Below, one piece after another: positions 36,219-46,096 of a DNA stretch of 64,000 bases (position 1 is the first letter of the stretch; each line of letters opens with the position of its first letter). The notes below the pieces were generated by a model that searched no databases, had not been told where the DNA came from, and saw only the letters and a list, made by a program, of their open reading frames with translations. The position numbers and the translations under genes were made by a program. The stretch covers positions 53,372,001 to 53,436,000 of the forward strand of contig NC_077243.1 of assembly GCF_947179165.1 (NCBI RefSeq). Reading direction: 5' to 3'. Origin of the DNA: Solanum dulcamara (Eukaryota; Streptophyta; Magnoliopsida; Solanales; Solanaceae).

Positions 36219-36534
36219 TGTTATAAATAATTTGATGGTTAAATGGATGACCATAATTTCGAAGTTAATTTCCTCCTTTATGTGTAGTAATGTTGTTGAT
36301 AATGTGGTTAAATGAATGACCATAACTCTTAGATGAATTTCCTCCTTCTAAAGGTTTAATTTCATGTTTATGACACCCTTTGGTATTCCTCAATGCAATC
36401 ATATAAATATAGGTATTAAGAATGATGTTAAATACACTTGAAAGAAAAAAAAAGTTATCTTATATTATTCCCCTGTCTTATATCTTCTTATTGTCTTTAT
36501 CTTTACATTGTTCTTTTTTTCTTAAGTTACAACA
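36219..36534 (+). repeat. K 3' LTR (~316 bp)
   Basis: It starts TGTTATAAATAA directly after the polypurine tract and probably ends GTTACAACA (36526-36534), giving TGTT/AACA inverted ends. A TATAAATA box is at 36402-36409. The 5' partner is not in the window. Confidence 0.78.
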
Positions 36535-36882
36535 ATATTAAGATATAATTAATTACTTATTGATTATAATAATTAATTTTCATAACATTTAAAAATATAA
36601 ATTTTATATCTATTCAAAAATTTAAAAAATTTAAAAACACTATATTAATAGAATATTTTAAAGAAATTATATAACAATTGGAAGTGACGAACAGTAGAGA
36701 TGATGATTGTGGGTGTCGATTGGCAATTATGATGAGTCGTGGTAGAGATTCTAAGGAGTAGCTAGTAGTGATGGTGAGGAACAATAGTTGTTCATCTTGG
36801 AGTTGATAGTGGCAACTAATAATTGTGGTGGACGATAGTAATAACTAATAATGATAGTGATGGCTTGTTATAGTGGTATGTA
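36535..36882. other. AT-rich and GRT-rich sequence without a gene
   Basis: 36535-36670 is very AT-rich. 36670-36882 has degenerate GAT/GTGG-type simple sequence (for example GATGATGATTGTGG, AATGATAGTGATGG). No coding signal or element end was found. It is probably the original flank of the copia element. Confidence 0.5.
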
Positions 36883-37094
36883 ATATCAACTCATGTGAAA
36901 ACATAGTTGGTAGGAAAGCTTTGCACTTAGCATGGTGTTAGAGGTTTATTATGACCATAAACCATATCTAATACACTTCTCACACTTAGTAATGAACCTT
37001 GACATACATGAACAAGTAGTATATAACTCGACCCAAGTTGGTAATCTTATGAAAAATTGTTTGAATACTTAGGGTAGAGTTGTGAGATGTTAAA
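36883..37094 (-). repeat. A 3' LTR stub (212 bp)
   Basis: It matches 35005-35216 over its full length, starting ATATCAACTCATGTGAAAAC. It abuts a purine-rich tract that precedes the pol end, so it is the outer (U3) end of A's 3' LTR. The rest is missing to the left. Confidence 0.75.
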
Positions 37095-37112
37095 ATATCT
37101 TCCCCTTGGGAT
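37095..37112 (-). other. A polypurine tract
   Basis: The minus strand reads CCCAAGGGGAAGATAT before the LTR, and CGAGGATGAATG precedes it, the same context as in R1 and R3. Confidence 0.75.
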
Positions 37113-37360
37113 CATTCATCCTCGAATGATGACTAATCTAGGATAATCAACTTAAGAAATCTTTTTTTGAACTAAACTCTCCTTAAAGGTCATAAGCATT
37201 TGAAGGAATACACAAGAAATGAATTTAATACATGAACTTAAACACTAAAACACATGAATAGATATTAAATCTGAAATATGAAAGGAGTATTACCTCCAAT
37301 ATCGATATTAGGAGGAACAAATAGATGAGGATATCTAGATTTCATATCTTCTTTGGATTC

Positions 37361-37933
37361 TCATGTAACCTCCTCAACAAAATGATTCCTCCAAAGAAAT
37401 TTTACTGATGCATCCTCTTTGGTCCTCAATTTACAAACTTGAAGATCAAGAATCTGAATCGAAATCTCCTCATAGGACAAGTTATCCTTCACACCAGTAC
37501 TTTCTGTGGGCACAATGAGTGAAGGATTACATAAACACTTCTTGAACATAGATATGTAAAACACTGAAAGCATTGCGGTCAACTCAGGTGATAGCTCTAA
37601 CTCATAAGCTACATTACCAATCCTTTTCAAAATTCGATAGGGACCAATATAATGGGGATTGAGGTTTCCTTTTGTTCCAAATATCATGAAACCCTTCATA
37701 GGTGAAATCTTCAAATAGACCCAGTTATTTACCTCAAACTCTAAATCTCTTCTCCTAACATCAGTGTAGGACTTTTGATGACTCTGCGCGATTTTCAATC
37801 TTTCTTGGATGATCTTAACCTTCTCCATAAATTTGTTGATGAAGTCTAGTCCAATAAATTCTTCTTCACCAACTTCAAACCAACCAATAAGATATCTGCA
37901 CCTTCTCCCATAAGGCTCCCAAAATAAGGGCAC
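37361..37933 (-). pseudogene. A integrase C-terminus and chromodomain, open for 190 codons
   Basis: The longest undamaged gypsy frame in the window. From the N-terminal side it has YGRRCRYLIGWFEVGE, VKIIQERLKIAQSHQKSY, GPYRILKRIGNVAYELELS, FYISMFKKC and the chromodomain part QILDLQVCKLRTKED, SVKFLWRNHFVEEVT. It begins abruptly because the LINE interrupts integrase: the preceding motif [11 protein letters not shown] is 10.9 kb away at about 48850-48890. Confidence 0.9.
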
Positions 37934-37952
37934 TTAAGTCATATATACGGAA

Positions 37953-40900
37953 ATGGGGGAGACCCACAACCCAATGTTGAAACATTTCGTTCGAAAGATA
38001 GGATTGTAGATCCTGTCGAGACGAACGTAATGCAAGTTACCACGTCCCGAGATTCCAAACACAGCTCCTCCAATCCCCCAAAAACTCAGGCGATCACTGT
38101 GGACATTTCTGAGGAGCTAAGAGCTGCACAAAGAATTATTGATTTGCAAAGAGATGGACTGATTCGAGTAATTACAACTAGTGCATATGATTCCTCAGGT
38201 AGTGGACTACATACAGTCCAAAAATTGGACCAAACTACAACACCATTTATGAGTTCTAATCAATAAAAATTGTCACTGAAGAACTCAGAATCACCGGAGA
38301 GGCATCTTCAAATTCGAACAAGCTCCATCGATATTCGAGATGGCGGACCTACTAGGGTTTGTTCCCCAGACCAAGGCACACATATTGGGACAAGTTTCGC
38401 CGGCATAGCTATCGCTGGCGACAAAGTCGGCACCGGTGTCGGAGCTTCAGTGACCTTACAGGACCAAACTCATTGCCAAAATGTTCAGCTGGACAAGGAG
38501 CACCTCCCACGTATCAACAACCAGCTCGAATATCAACTTAGCAATTCGAATATCAATTTGACCACTGACCATTATGTTGGCGCCGGATCTCCATCAACTA
38601 TTTCATATCAAAATCAATGCCAAAATGCTAAGTTGGATAAGGAGAACCTCCCAGATATCCAAAACTAGCTCGAATTTCTACTAAATGTTTTGAATAACAA
38701 TTTGAATACTGAATGTGATGAGGTCGCCAGAGCTTCGGCGAACCAATTAATGCAAGTCCAAGTCCAAAAGGTTTGTGACAGTGTAGAGAAGCTTCCTAGC
38801 TATGTGGCAAGTCTCGAATCACTACCAATTGATTCAAATTTGAAAAGTCGTCAGGACAACAATCACAGTGGGGTCTTCGGAGCTCCGGTGAACCAAATGA
38901 TGAGAGACCATTGCCAAAATGTTCCCAAGGTTGTTGTGAGGCTTCCTACACAAACCACTGACCCCAAATTATCTCCAAAATGTTCAAATTCAAAAAGTCA
39001 TCAAGACGTTTTTGAAGGAGATTATCACAGTCACAGTGGTGTTCGAACTGAGGAACCTACATTGGGTAATGATCAATCTCGGTACCTTGTCAATGGTATT
39101 CAATCCCAAAATACTCAAACAAAGTTCAAGGATCAAATACCAAAAGGCTCAAATCATCTTCACAACAGTAGCTCAATCACAGGAGCACAAAGTAAGTTTT
39201 CTCACTCTCTTGACTTCAATATGCAGGGTCAGTATACTTGTTCTACTAATGACATGCAATTAAATTCTAAGCATATTAAGAATCATAATAATCTTGTGCA
39301 ATGTTTGGATAATAATTTGATACATAATGCTAATGAGCCTAACTATCACACTGGTAAGCATTGTGCAGCTGGGCATCCCTCTACTTCTATAAATGTTGAT
39401 GTTAATATGTTGAACTCCGGTGGAGCACTTGAACTCCCTGGTATTGCTCCTAATATATTCATATAGGGTACTGAGCATAACAATTCCAAGCCTAATACCA
39501 ACTTTCAAAACATGATCAACAACATGATGCAAACTCATAAGCCTACAAGTATTTAAAACAGTTTCCCTAAAGTTTCCTCAAATTTTGATAGGCTTAACCC
39601 CAATAACCATGGTTCTAAACTTGTTAGTAACCAGCCCCATCCAATAGAAAGCACCACTAAAAACCCTCCAAAGAACTAGTTCCCTAATAGAAAGGAACAG
39701 GTCCCTCACCCTGCCCCATATACAGTCATACAAACCTTTGCTTCCAAGCTGAGACTGAACCAAGACAAAAATGATATCCCTCTTAAATTGTCTGCTTCTA
39801 TTTACACCACTAGACAAGGCTTACCAGCTGTTATCTATGACAAAGATGACTTCATGGTGAAATTGGCTGAAAGGTGTAAATATACTCTTGTTGGAAAATT
39901 CAGTAGTACTATGCCTAAGGTGGAGCTAATAAGGAGAAGCTTCATCCTCTAAACTCAATTGGTAGGAGGTGTTAAAATTTCTCACTTCAATGCCAGGCAT
40001 GTATACATAGACTTGGACAATGAATTGGACTACATAACTGTGTGGACCAAGCAGAGAATGACCATTGAAGGCCAAGTAATGAGGATACAAACCTGGACTC
40101 CAACTTTTAGGCCTGAGGAGGAGACCCCCATTGTTCCAGTCTGGGTTGCTCTTCCTGAACTCCCATGGCACTGCTATGATAAAGAGTTCCTGACCATCCT
40201 CCTTGCTCCTATTGGGAAAGTACTCTTCATGGATGCAGCCTCTATTCAGAAGACTAGGGGAAGCACTGCTAAGGTGAGAGTGCAGGTCAATCTTACACAA
40301 GAAAGACTTCATCATGTATGGCTTGGGCATGACAAAAGTGATCCCATAATAGGGAGGTGGCAAGAACTCCTATACGAGAATGTACCTGAGTATTGCATGT
40401 ATTGCAAGCATCAGGGGAACATGGTGCATGTTTGTAACATCAAGAGAAGAGATGAAGAACAAATGAAAAGGAGAGAATCTGAAATTGCAACAAAAAACAA
40501 GAGCTAAAATGAGTGAGAGAACAAAGAGCACAACCAATCTCAATCTGCCAACTTATAGATACACCACAATCGTTTAACATCCAGTACCCCACAACAGCCA
40601 CAAAACACTAAGGCTAGCAAGGATGACAATGTTTGGAAAACTCAAAGAAGAAAACAGAACAAAGGACACATCAATGGCCAGCGGAACCAAGAAAACAGAC
40701 CTGCAGGAGCAATAGCCAAAGGTAAGTATGCTGTAGTACAGCAAAGCAAAGTAGGTTCTAGGTAAGACTTCTCCTCCTATCTCTACTCCCAATGTTCATG
40801 TTGATCTTGTTATACAATATCAACCTACTAACCAAGATGCAGGAGATACAGACATCCAGAAGAACTCTTTGGTGAAGAGTTCATCAACAATGAAGGCAAG

Positions 40901-41938
40901 CACTACAACTCAACGATAGGGTATTGACTTATCTCTCCCACAAACCCTCTCCACCCATATTGTATGCACAAGTACTATTTTAACAGGTACTACTCAAAGG
41001 ACCAATGTTGCAAGAAATTCAGGTATTGACTTTATTCTCCCAATCCCCAAGATGCTCCCAATTATTAATGTTGTTGATGCTGAAGCTGTTAGGGGTCAGG
41101 ATGGAAGTGAAAAGGAGACACACTCTAAACTGTAGGAAGGGGTAACCATAGGGGGAAGGGAATTGTCTCATGTTTTACATGAGAACCAAAACACTGACCC
41201 TAGGAGTGACCTTAGAGCCCCTGCAACCACTGATCATATTGATATAAATGCTACAGCCCAGCTTGTAACCACTGAAGAAAAGGATCTTGCAAAGGATCCT
41301 ACCATGCCAACTCCCAAAGGTTCTATGGCTAAGGATTTGGGGTCTATTGCTAGCACTAGTATCCAACATTCAACTGCAAAAAAGAACAAGTTGAGTAAAA
41401 AATAGATGAAAAAAATCATGCTGAGAAATGTTAAATTCCTAAGCTTCTTGATAATATATCTTTACAGTATGTGGATCAGAGTGGCCAACAATTTGTGATT
41501 GATGATGATCAAGTGGGAATGGATATAACCCCTCTTCAGGCCCATTGTATCCTCACTTCTCCCCCCCACTTAGAAGGTCTCATTCCTGAAGCAACTACTG
41601 CTCACCCCCAACTCAGCTGTACTCTCAACACCAATAATGAAGTTCCTCCTGAGGTTGATGAGTATGTTGTGTATGTCTCTGAAGATGAAGAGGATAGTGA
41701 TAATCAGCCTATGAATGAGTATGATGAGGATGATGTTATGAGTGAACAATTGATCAAAGATTTCATCCCATCCAGGGATAATGTCTATGAAGATGAGATC
41801 CAACAGGTTACTAACTCTTAAGGATTATCTCCCCGAGGTACATACAGGACAAAGTTCAACTCCAAACCAAGTAACACTGTTAACTCTGCCACCAAGGGTA
41901 GACCAAAAACTAGATCGTACACCTCTAAAATCTCCTAA
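37953..41938 (+). pseudogene. LINE ORF1: Asn/Gln-rich N-terminus, DUF4283-like domain, zinc knuckle
   Basis: The likely start is ATG 37953; a G-run right after it shifts the frame relative to the downstream frame that contains ATG 38030. The N-terminal ~500 codons are Asn/Gln/Ser-rich and hold a repeated phrase around CQN..LDKE.LP (near 38475-38515 and 38620-38655). From about 39780 a DUF4283-like domain is visible (AVIYDKDDFMVKLAE, VWVALPELPWHCY). A zinc knuckle CMYCKHQGNMVHVC (40396-40437) has Asn in place of the usual His. The C-terminal part (41471-41820) is very acidic, and the end is basic (KGRPKTRS). At least ten stops or shifts break it. ORF1 proteins bind LINE RNA. Confidence 0.82.
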
Positions 41939-41941
41939 TGA
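41936..41941 (+). promoter_or_regulatory. ORF1/ORF2 stop-start overlap TAATGA
   Basis: ORF1 ends ...TCTAAAATCTCC TAA and ORF2 begins with the ATG that overlaps this stop, giving TAATGA. This arrangement permits termination-reinitiation. UAAUGA coupling has been demonstrated for the silkworm LINE SART1; whether plants use it here is inference. Confidence 0.75.
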
Positions 41942-42713
41942 TTAGTCCTCTCTGTTGTAATGTAAGGGGTATTAATACTAGAGAGCCATGGAAAGACTTA
42001 AATCTCTCAAGAATATCCATCAGGTTTCTCTTTTTGCAATTTTGCAGCCTTTCTCTAATAGCTCTCAGATTCATCATTTCAGAAATCAACTCAATATGGA
42101 TCATGCACTTAGCAATCTAAATGGTAAGATTTGGCTTTTTTGGACCAAGGATGTGGACTACAGGATTTTGGATAATGGAGAGCAGGTGATCACTTGTGAA
42201 ATTAACCATATAATTTATCCAAATCAATTCATTGTATCATTTGTATATGCTAAGTGTAAAGACTACCTCAGAAGACCTCTTTGGGATAGTATGCTTCACC
42301 AGTCCAATACCTCCCTTCCTTGGTGCACCTTAGGTGATTTCAATGTGATTACAGATCCTGAAGAGAAACTAGGGGGATCCATATACAATATGAGAAAGAG
42401 ATTGGAGTTTACTAGCATTATAGAAGCTTGTGGCTTGCAAGATTTGGGGTTCTCTGGTCAGAAGTTTACCTGGTCTAATCAGAGGAGTATACTCTTCAGA
42501 ATATGGAAGCGATTAGATAGGGGTATGGTCAATGAAAAATGGCTGGAAGTGATGCCTCAAACTACCATTACTCACCTCTCTACTGTGGGCTCAAACCACT
42601 GCCCCTTGTTATTAGAAATCACCGAGCACAATCATCATCACATCAAATACTTCAAGTTTCTGAACTGCTGGACTGATCACCCCTCCTTTATGGAGATTGG
42701 TAGCAACTGCTAG
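41938..42713 (+). pseudogene. LINE ORF2: apurinic endonuclease domain
   Basis: The frame starts MISPLCCNVRGINTREPW and shifts at about 41995 into a 241-codon open frame. Motifs: NVRGI, AILQPF (relatives have Glu: ILEPF), FVYAKC, GDFNVI, FTWSN, RIWKRLDR and VGSNHCPLL (relatives have SDH). So two residues of the metal-binding/catalytic set, the Glu and the Asp of SDH, are replaced by Gln and Asn. The domain normally nicks target DNA. It ends at TAG 42711-42713 where relatives have Trp. Confidence 0.85.
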
Positions 42714-44774
42714 AACAAGCCTATTGAAGGCAATCCCATGAGGTGTTTCCATCAGAAAATAAAAAGATTATCTACTACTCTTAATAGGTGGTCTAAGCTG
42801 CAGTTTGGGGACATATATGCCAAGGTGAAAGAGTATGAGGACAAGGCTAGACAAGCTAAAGAGGAACTGATTTCATCAGACTCTGAGGAATGTAGAGCCA
42901 ACCTGCATACCATCAATGCTGAGTATATTAGATATTTGAAGATGGAGGACTCCATGGTGAAACAAAAAACTCAGTTGCAGTGGTTCAAAGATAGAGACAT
43001 GAACTCCAAGTACTTCCATGCTGTCATCAAAGGAAGAAGGAGGAAGCTTTACATTCATAGAATTCAAGATGAAGAAGGCACATGGCTGCAGGGAGAAGAA
43101 GATATAGCCAGGGCTGCCTGTGCTCATTTTCAGCATATCTTTACAGGTAAGGAGCATTATATCCAGGAAGATGCCCTTCAGTGCATCCCTAAGCTAGTCA
43201 GTGATGACTAGAACAGGAATCTCCAAGCTCTCCCCACCTTAGAAGAACTGAGAAATGTTTAATTGTCTATGAATCCTAACTCAACAGCTGGCCTTGATGG
43301 GATGAATGGAAATTTTTTTCAGGAATGCTGGGAGATCATTAAGGAGGACTTGTTCAGAGTGGTCCTTGATTTCTTTAGTGGTCAAAACCTGCCTAAATAC
43401 CTGACTCATACCTGTTTGGTTCTTCTACCAAAAGTTAACCATCCTAACAAGCTTTTTGAATTTAGGCCTATTAGCCTTAGCAACTTCACCAACAAGATCA
43501 TCTCCAAGCTTCTTTGCCTTAGATTAGCTCCCATTCTTCCTAATCTTATTTACCTTAACCAATCTGGATTTGTCAAGAATAGGAGTATTTCTGAGAATAT
43601 CATGCTTGCTCAAGAGATCATTCATCAAATTAAGAAGCCTAATGTGGGTGGCAATATGGTCATTAAGTTGGACATGGCCAAGGCATATGATAGAGTTTCT
43701 TGGTCCTATATCTGTTTGGTCTCTAGGAGAATGAGCTTTGGGGAAGGGTTCATTGATATGGTATGGAGGATTATGTCCTATAACTGGTACTCCATCATTA
43801 TTAATGGCTCCAGACATGTCTTCTTCCACTCCACTAGAGGCCTTAAACAAGGAGACCCTCTCTCACCTGCCTTGTTCATCCTTGGGGCTAAAGTGCTGTC
43901 AAGACTTATGAATAATCTTCACCATCATCCCAGGTATCATGGCTTTTTCATGGCAAAGAGGGCCCCCTAGATTAATCATCTCAGCTTTGCAGATGATGTG
44001 ATCATTTTCTCTTCTGGGAGGTCTCAAACCTTGCAGCTCATTATGGATACTTTGCACACTTATGAGAGTACTTCAGGTCAGTTGATCAATAGAGATAAAA
44101 GCCACTTCATGGTCCCCTCTAATGCCTTTAATTCTACTGTAAGAAGGATCAAAAGGGTCACTGGCTTCAAGCAAAAGACTAGCCTTATCACTTACTTTGG
44201 ATGCCCTCTCTATATTGGTAGGTAGAAGATCACTTATTACTCTGATTTGATTGCCAAAGTTGTGAATAAAATAACAGGGTGGCAGGCTAAGATCCTCAGC
44301 TATGGAGGCAGAGTCACATTGATTAAGCATGTCATTCAAGCGCTTCCTATTCATCTTCTCTCAGTTAGTTCCCCTCCTGCAACCACTATCAAACAAATCC
44401 AGAGCATTACTGCAAATTTCTTTTGGGGGTGGAAAAATGACAAGAGGAAGTACCATTGATCCTCCTGGAAGAACCTTAGTTACCCCTATGATGAAGGAGG
44501 TATTGGTGTGAGACAAATATCTGATGTAGCCAAGTCCTTCCAATATAAACAGTGGTGGGTATTTAGGACCAAGCATTCTCTATGGGGGGAGTTTCTCAAA
44601 GCCAAGTATTGTCAAAGGTCCAATCCCATTACCAAAAAATGGCATTTTGGACAATCTCTGATCTGGAAGCATCTGATGAAGAACAAGCATAATGTTGAGC
44701 CTCACATACAATGGCAAATTCAGTCTGGTTCTTCCTCTTTTGGTGGGATAACTGGCTGGGAATTGACCCTTTAG
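42714..44774 (+). pseudogene. LINE ORF2: reverse transcriptase domain
   Basis: The same frame continues through in-frame stops: 43209, 43968, 44223 and 44457. Motifs: KTQLQWFKDRDMNSKYFH, TAGLDGMNGNFF, FRPISLSNFTNKIISKLL, QSGFVKNRSISENI, IKLDMAKAYDRVSW, GLKQGDPLSPALF and the catalytic SFADDVIIFSSG (43983-44018), which is intact. Later come GCPLYIGR and ITGWQAKILSYGGRVTLIK. At least two stops (43209, 44457) look like Trp codons changed by G-to-A, as expected from deamination of methylated cytosines. After 44774 the frame shifts. Confidence 0.9.
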
Positions 44775-46096
44775 CTCAATTCAGCACTTAAAGCTGTAGG
44801 CTTAATAACACCCAGGTCTTAGCCTTCATGAATAATGGACAATGGAATGCTGATTTGCTCATTAAACAGGCTCCTCCACAGTTTGTGTCTACTATTCTTG
44901 CTACTCACATCAACCATCAGCCTCTCAAGCAAGACCAACCATATTGGACACTAAACAATAATGGAGAGTTTAGTTGTTCTTCTGCTTGGGATATCATCAT
45001 AGACAAGAGGCCCAAAACCAATATTAACTCCAATTTCTGGCACCAGCACATCCCTTTCAAATGCTCCTTTCTTGTTTGGAGGGCTATTAGAAGGAAGCTT
45101 CTCACCAATGAAAAGCTTACCAGATTTGGCCACCCTCCTTCTCAGTGTTACTGCTGCTACAGACCTGGCCAAGATACCATAGATCACATCTTTGTTGCAG
45201 GAGCCTTTTCCAGGAGTACCTGGAGTGTATTTGTTGATTCCTTAGGCATTAACAAGGAGTACACACCTCTTACAAATCTGCTAATAAGGTGGTGGAATGT
45301 TAAGTATAAGAATGAGGCCCATGGGCTCTTGTTACAGGCTCTCCCTATCTTCATATGTTGGAACCTTTAGAAGAATAGATGTGCTTCCAAGTATGGAGGG
45401 AAGCAGTCTAATTTTGCAAGAGTCAAATTCTCCATCTTTAAGGATATTTTCCACTTGCTTCACAGTGTTTTTCCCTATATTATGTGGCCTAACAACTGGA
45501 GAGACCTTGTCCTCTTAGTTGAACAATGCTACCATGATATCAAGATTACCTCTGTATGTTGGACCAAGCCTCCTGATCATTTGGTGAAGCTAAACACTGA
45601 TGGTAGTGCTCTCAACAATCCTGGTAACATTGGTGGAGGAGGAATCCTTAGAAATGCATCTTGTGAGCTCATTTTTGCTTTTACAATTCCTCTAGGTGCT
45701 GGAACTAATAATCAAGCAAAGATTAAAGCTACAATCTTTGGTCTCTCTTGGTGCTTTCATCTTGATTATTCACAGGTAGTGCTGGAGGTTTATTCTCAGC
45801 TGCTTATTGGATGGCTGCAGCACGAAGCAAAGCCTCCTTGGTCTATCAAGGAACTACTGGACAAACTCAATAGGCTAATCATCCAATTCTAAGAGTTCAG
45901 CTGCAATCATGCCTTCAGAGAAGCCAACTCCACAGCTGATAGTCTTTCCAAATACAGCTATAAATGCATAGCTCCTGAGCTCTACTTCATCAAGAAGGAC
46001 CTCTCCAGGGAAGCTAGATCTCACATGGAAATAGACATGCTGGGAATGACAAATTTCAGAAGAAGAAGGCTCAAAAAGATCAAGAAACCCCCTTAA
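44775..46096 (+). pseudogene. LINE ORF2: zinc-binding (zf-RVT) region and RNase H
   Basis: The frame is shifted relative to RT. 44828-45370 holds the zf-RVT type segment (FWHQHIPFKCSFLVWRAIRR, CYCCYRPGQDTIDHIF). 45455-45892 is an RNase H domain: KLNTDGSALNNPG (first Asp intact), TNNQAKIKA (Glu changed to Lys) and LEVYSQLL (Asp changed to Tyr). After a stop the last motif AFREANSTADSLSK (about 45907-45950) is readable with its Asp. C-terminal archaeal-like RNase H domains are known in plant L1 LINEs. Two of four catalytic acids are lost here. Confidence 0.85.

Larger units (their letters stand above)
10075..36534 (+). mobile_element. K: Ty1/copia remnant split into three blocks
   Basis: Three plus-strand blocks belong to one copia element: 10075-10570, 12705-13975 and 36000-36534. 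The first gap is a solo LTR flanked by TATTC; the second is the chromovirus C block flanked by TGTTT. Coding sense and element order continue across both gaps. The last block has the 3' internal end, a polypurine tract and one LTR. The 5' half (gag, protease, most of integrase and the 5' LTR) is not recognisable to the left of 10075. Confidence 0.85.

Noticed and set aside
39926..40363. 145-codon minus-strand frame opposite LINE ORF1
   Set aside because: It is antisense to the well-supported DUF4283-like region and has no recognisable domain.
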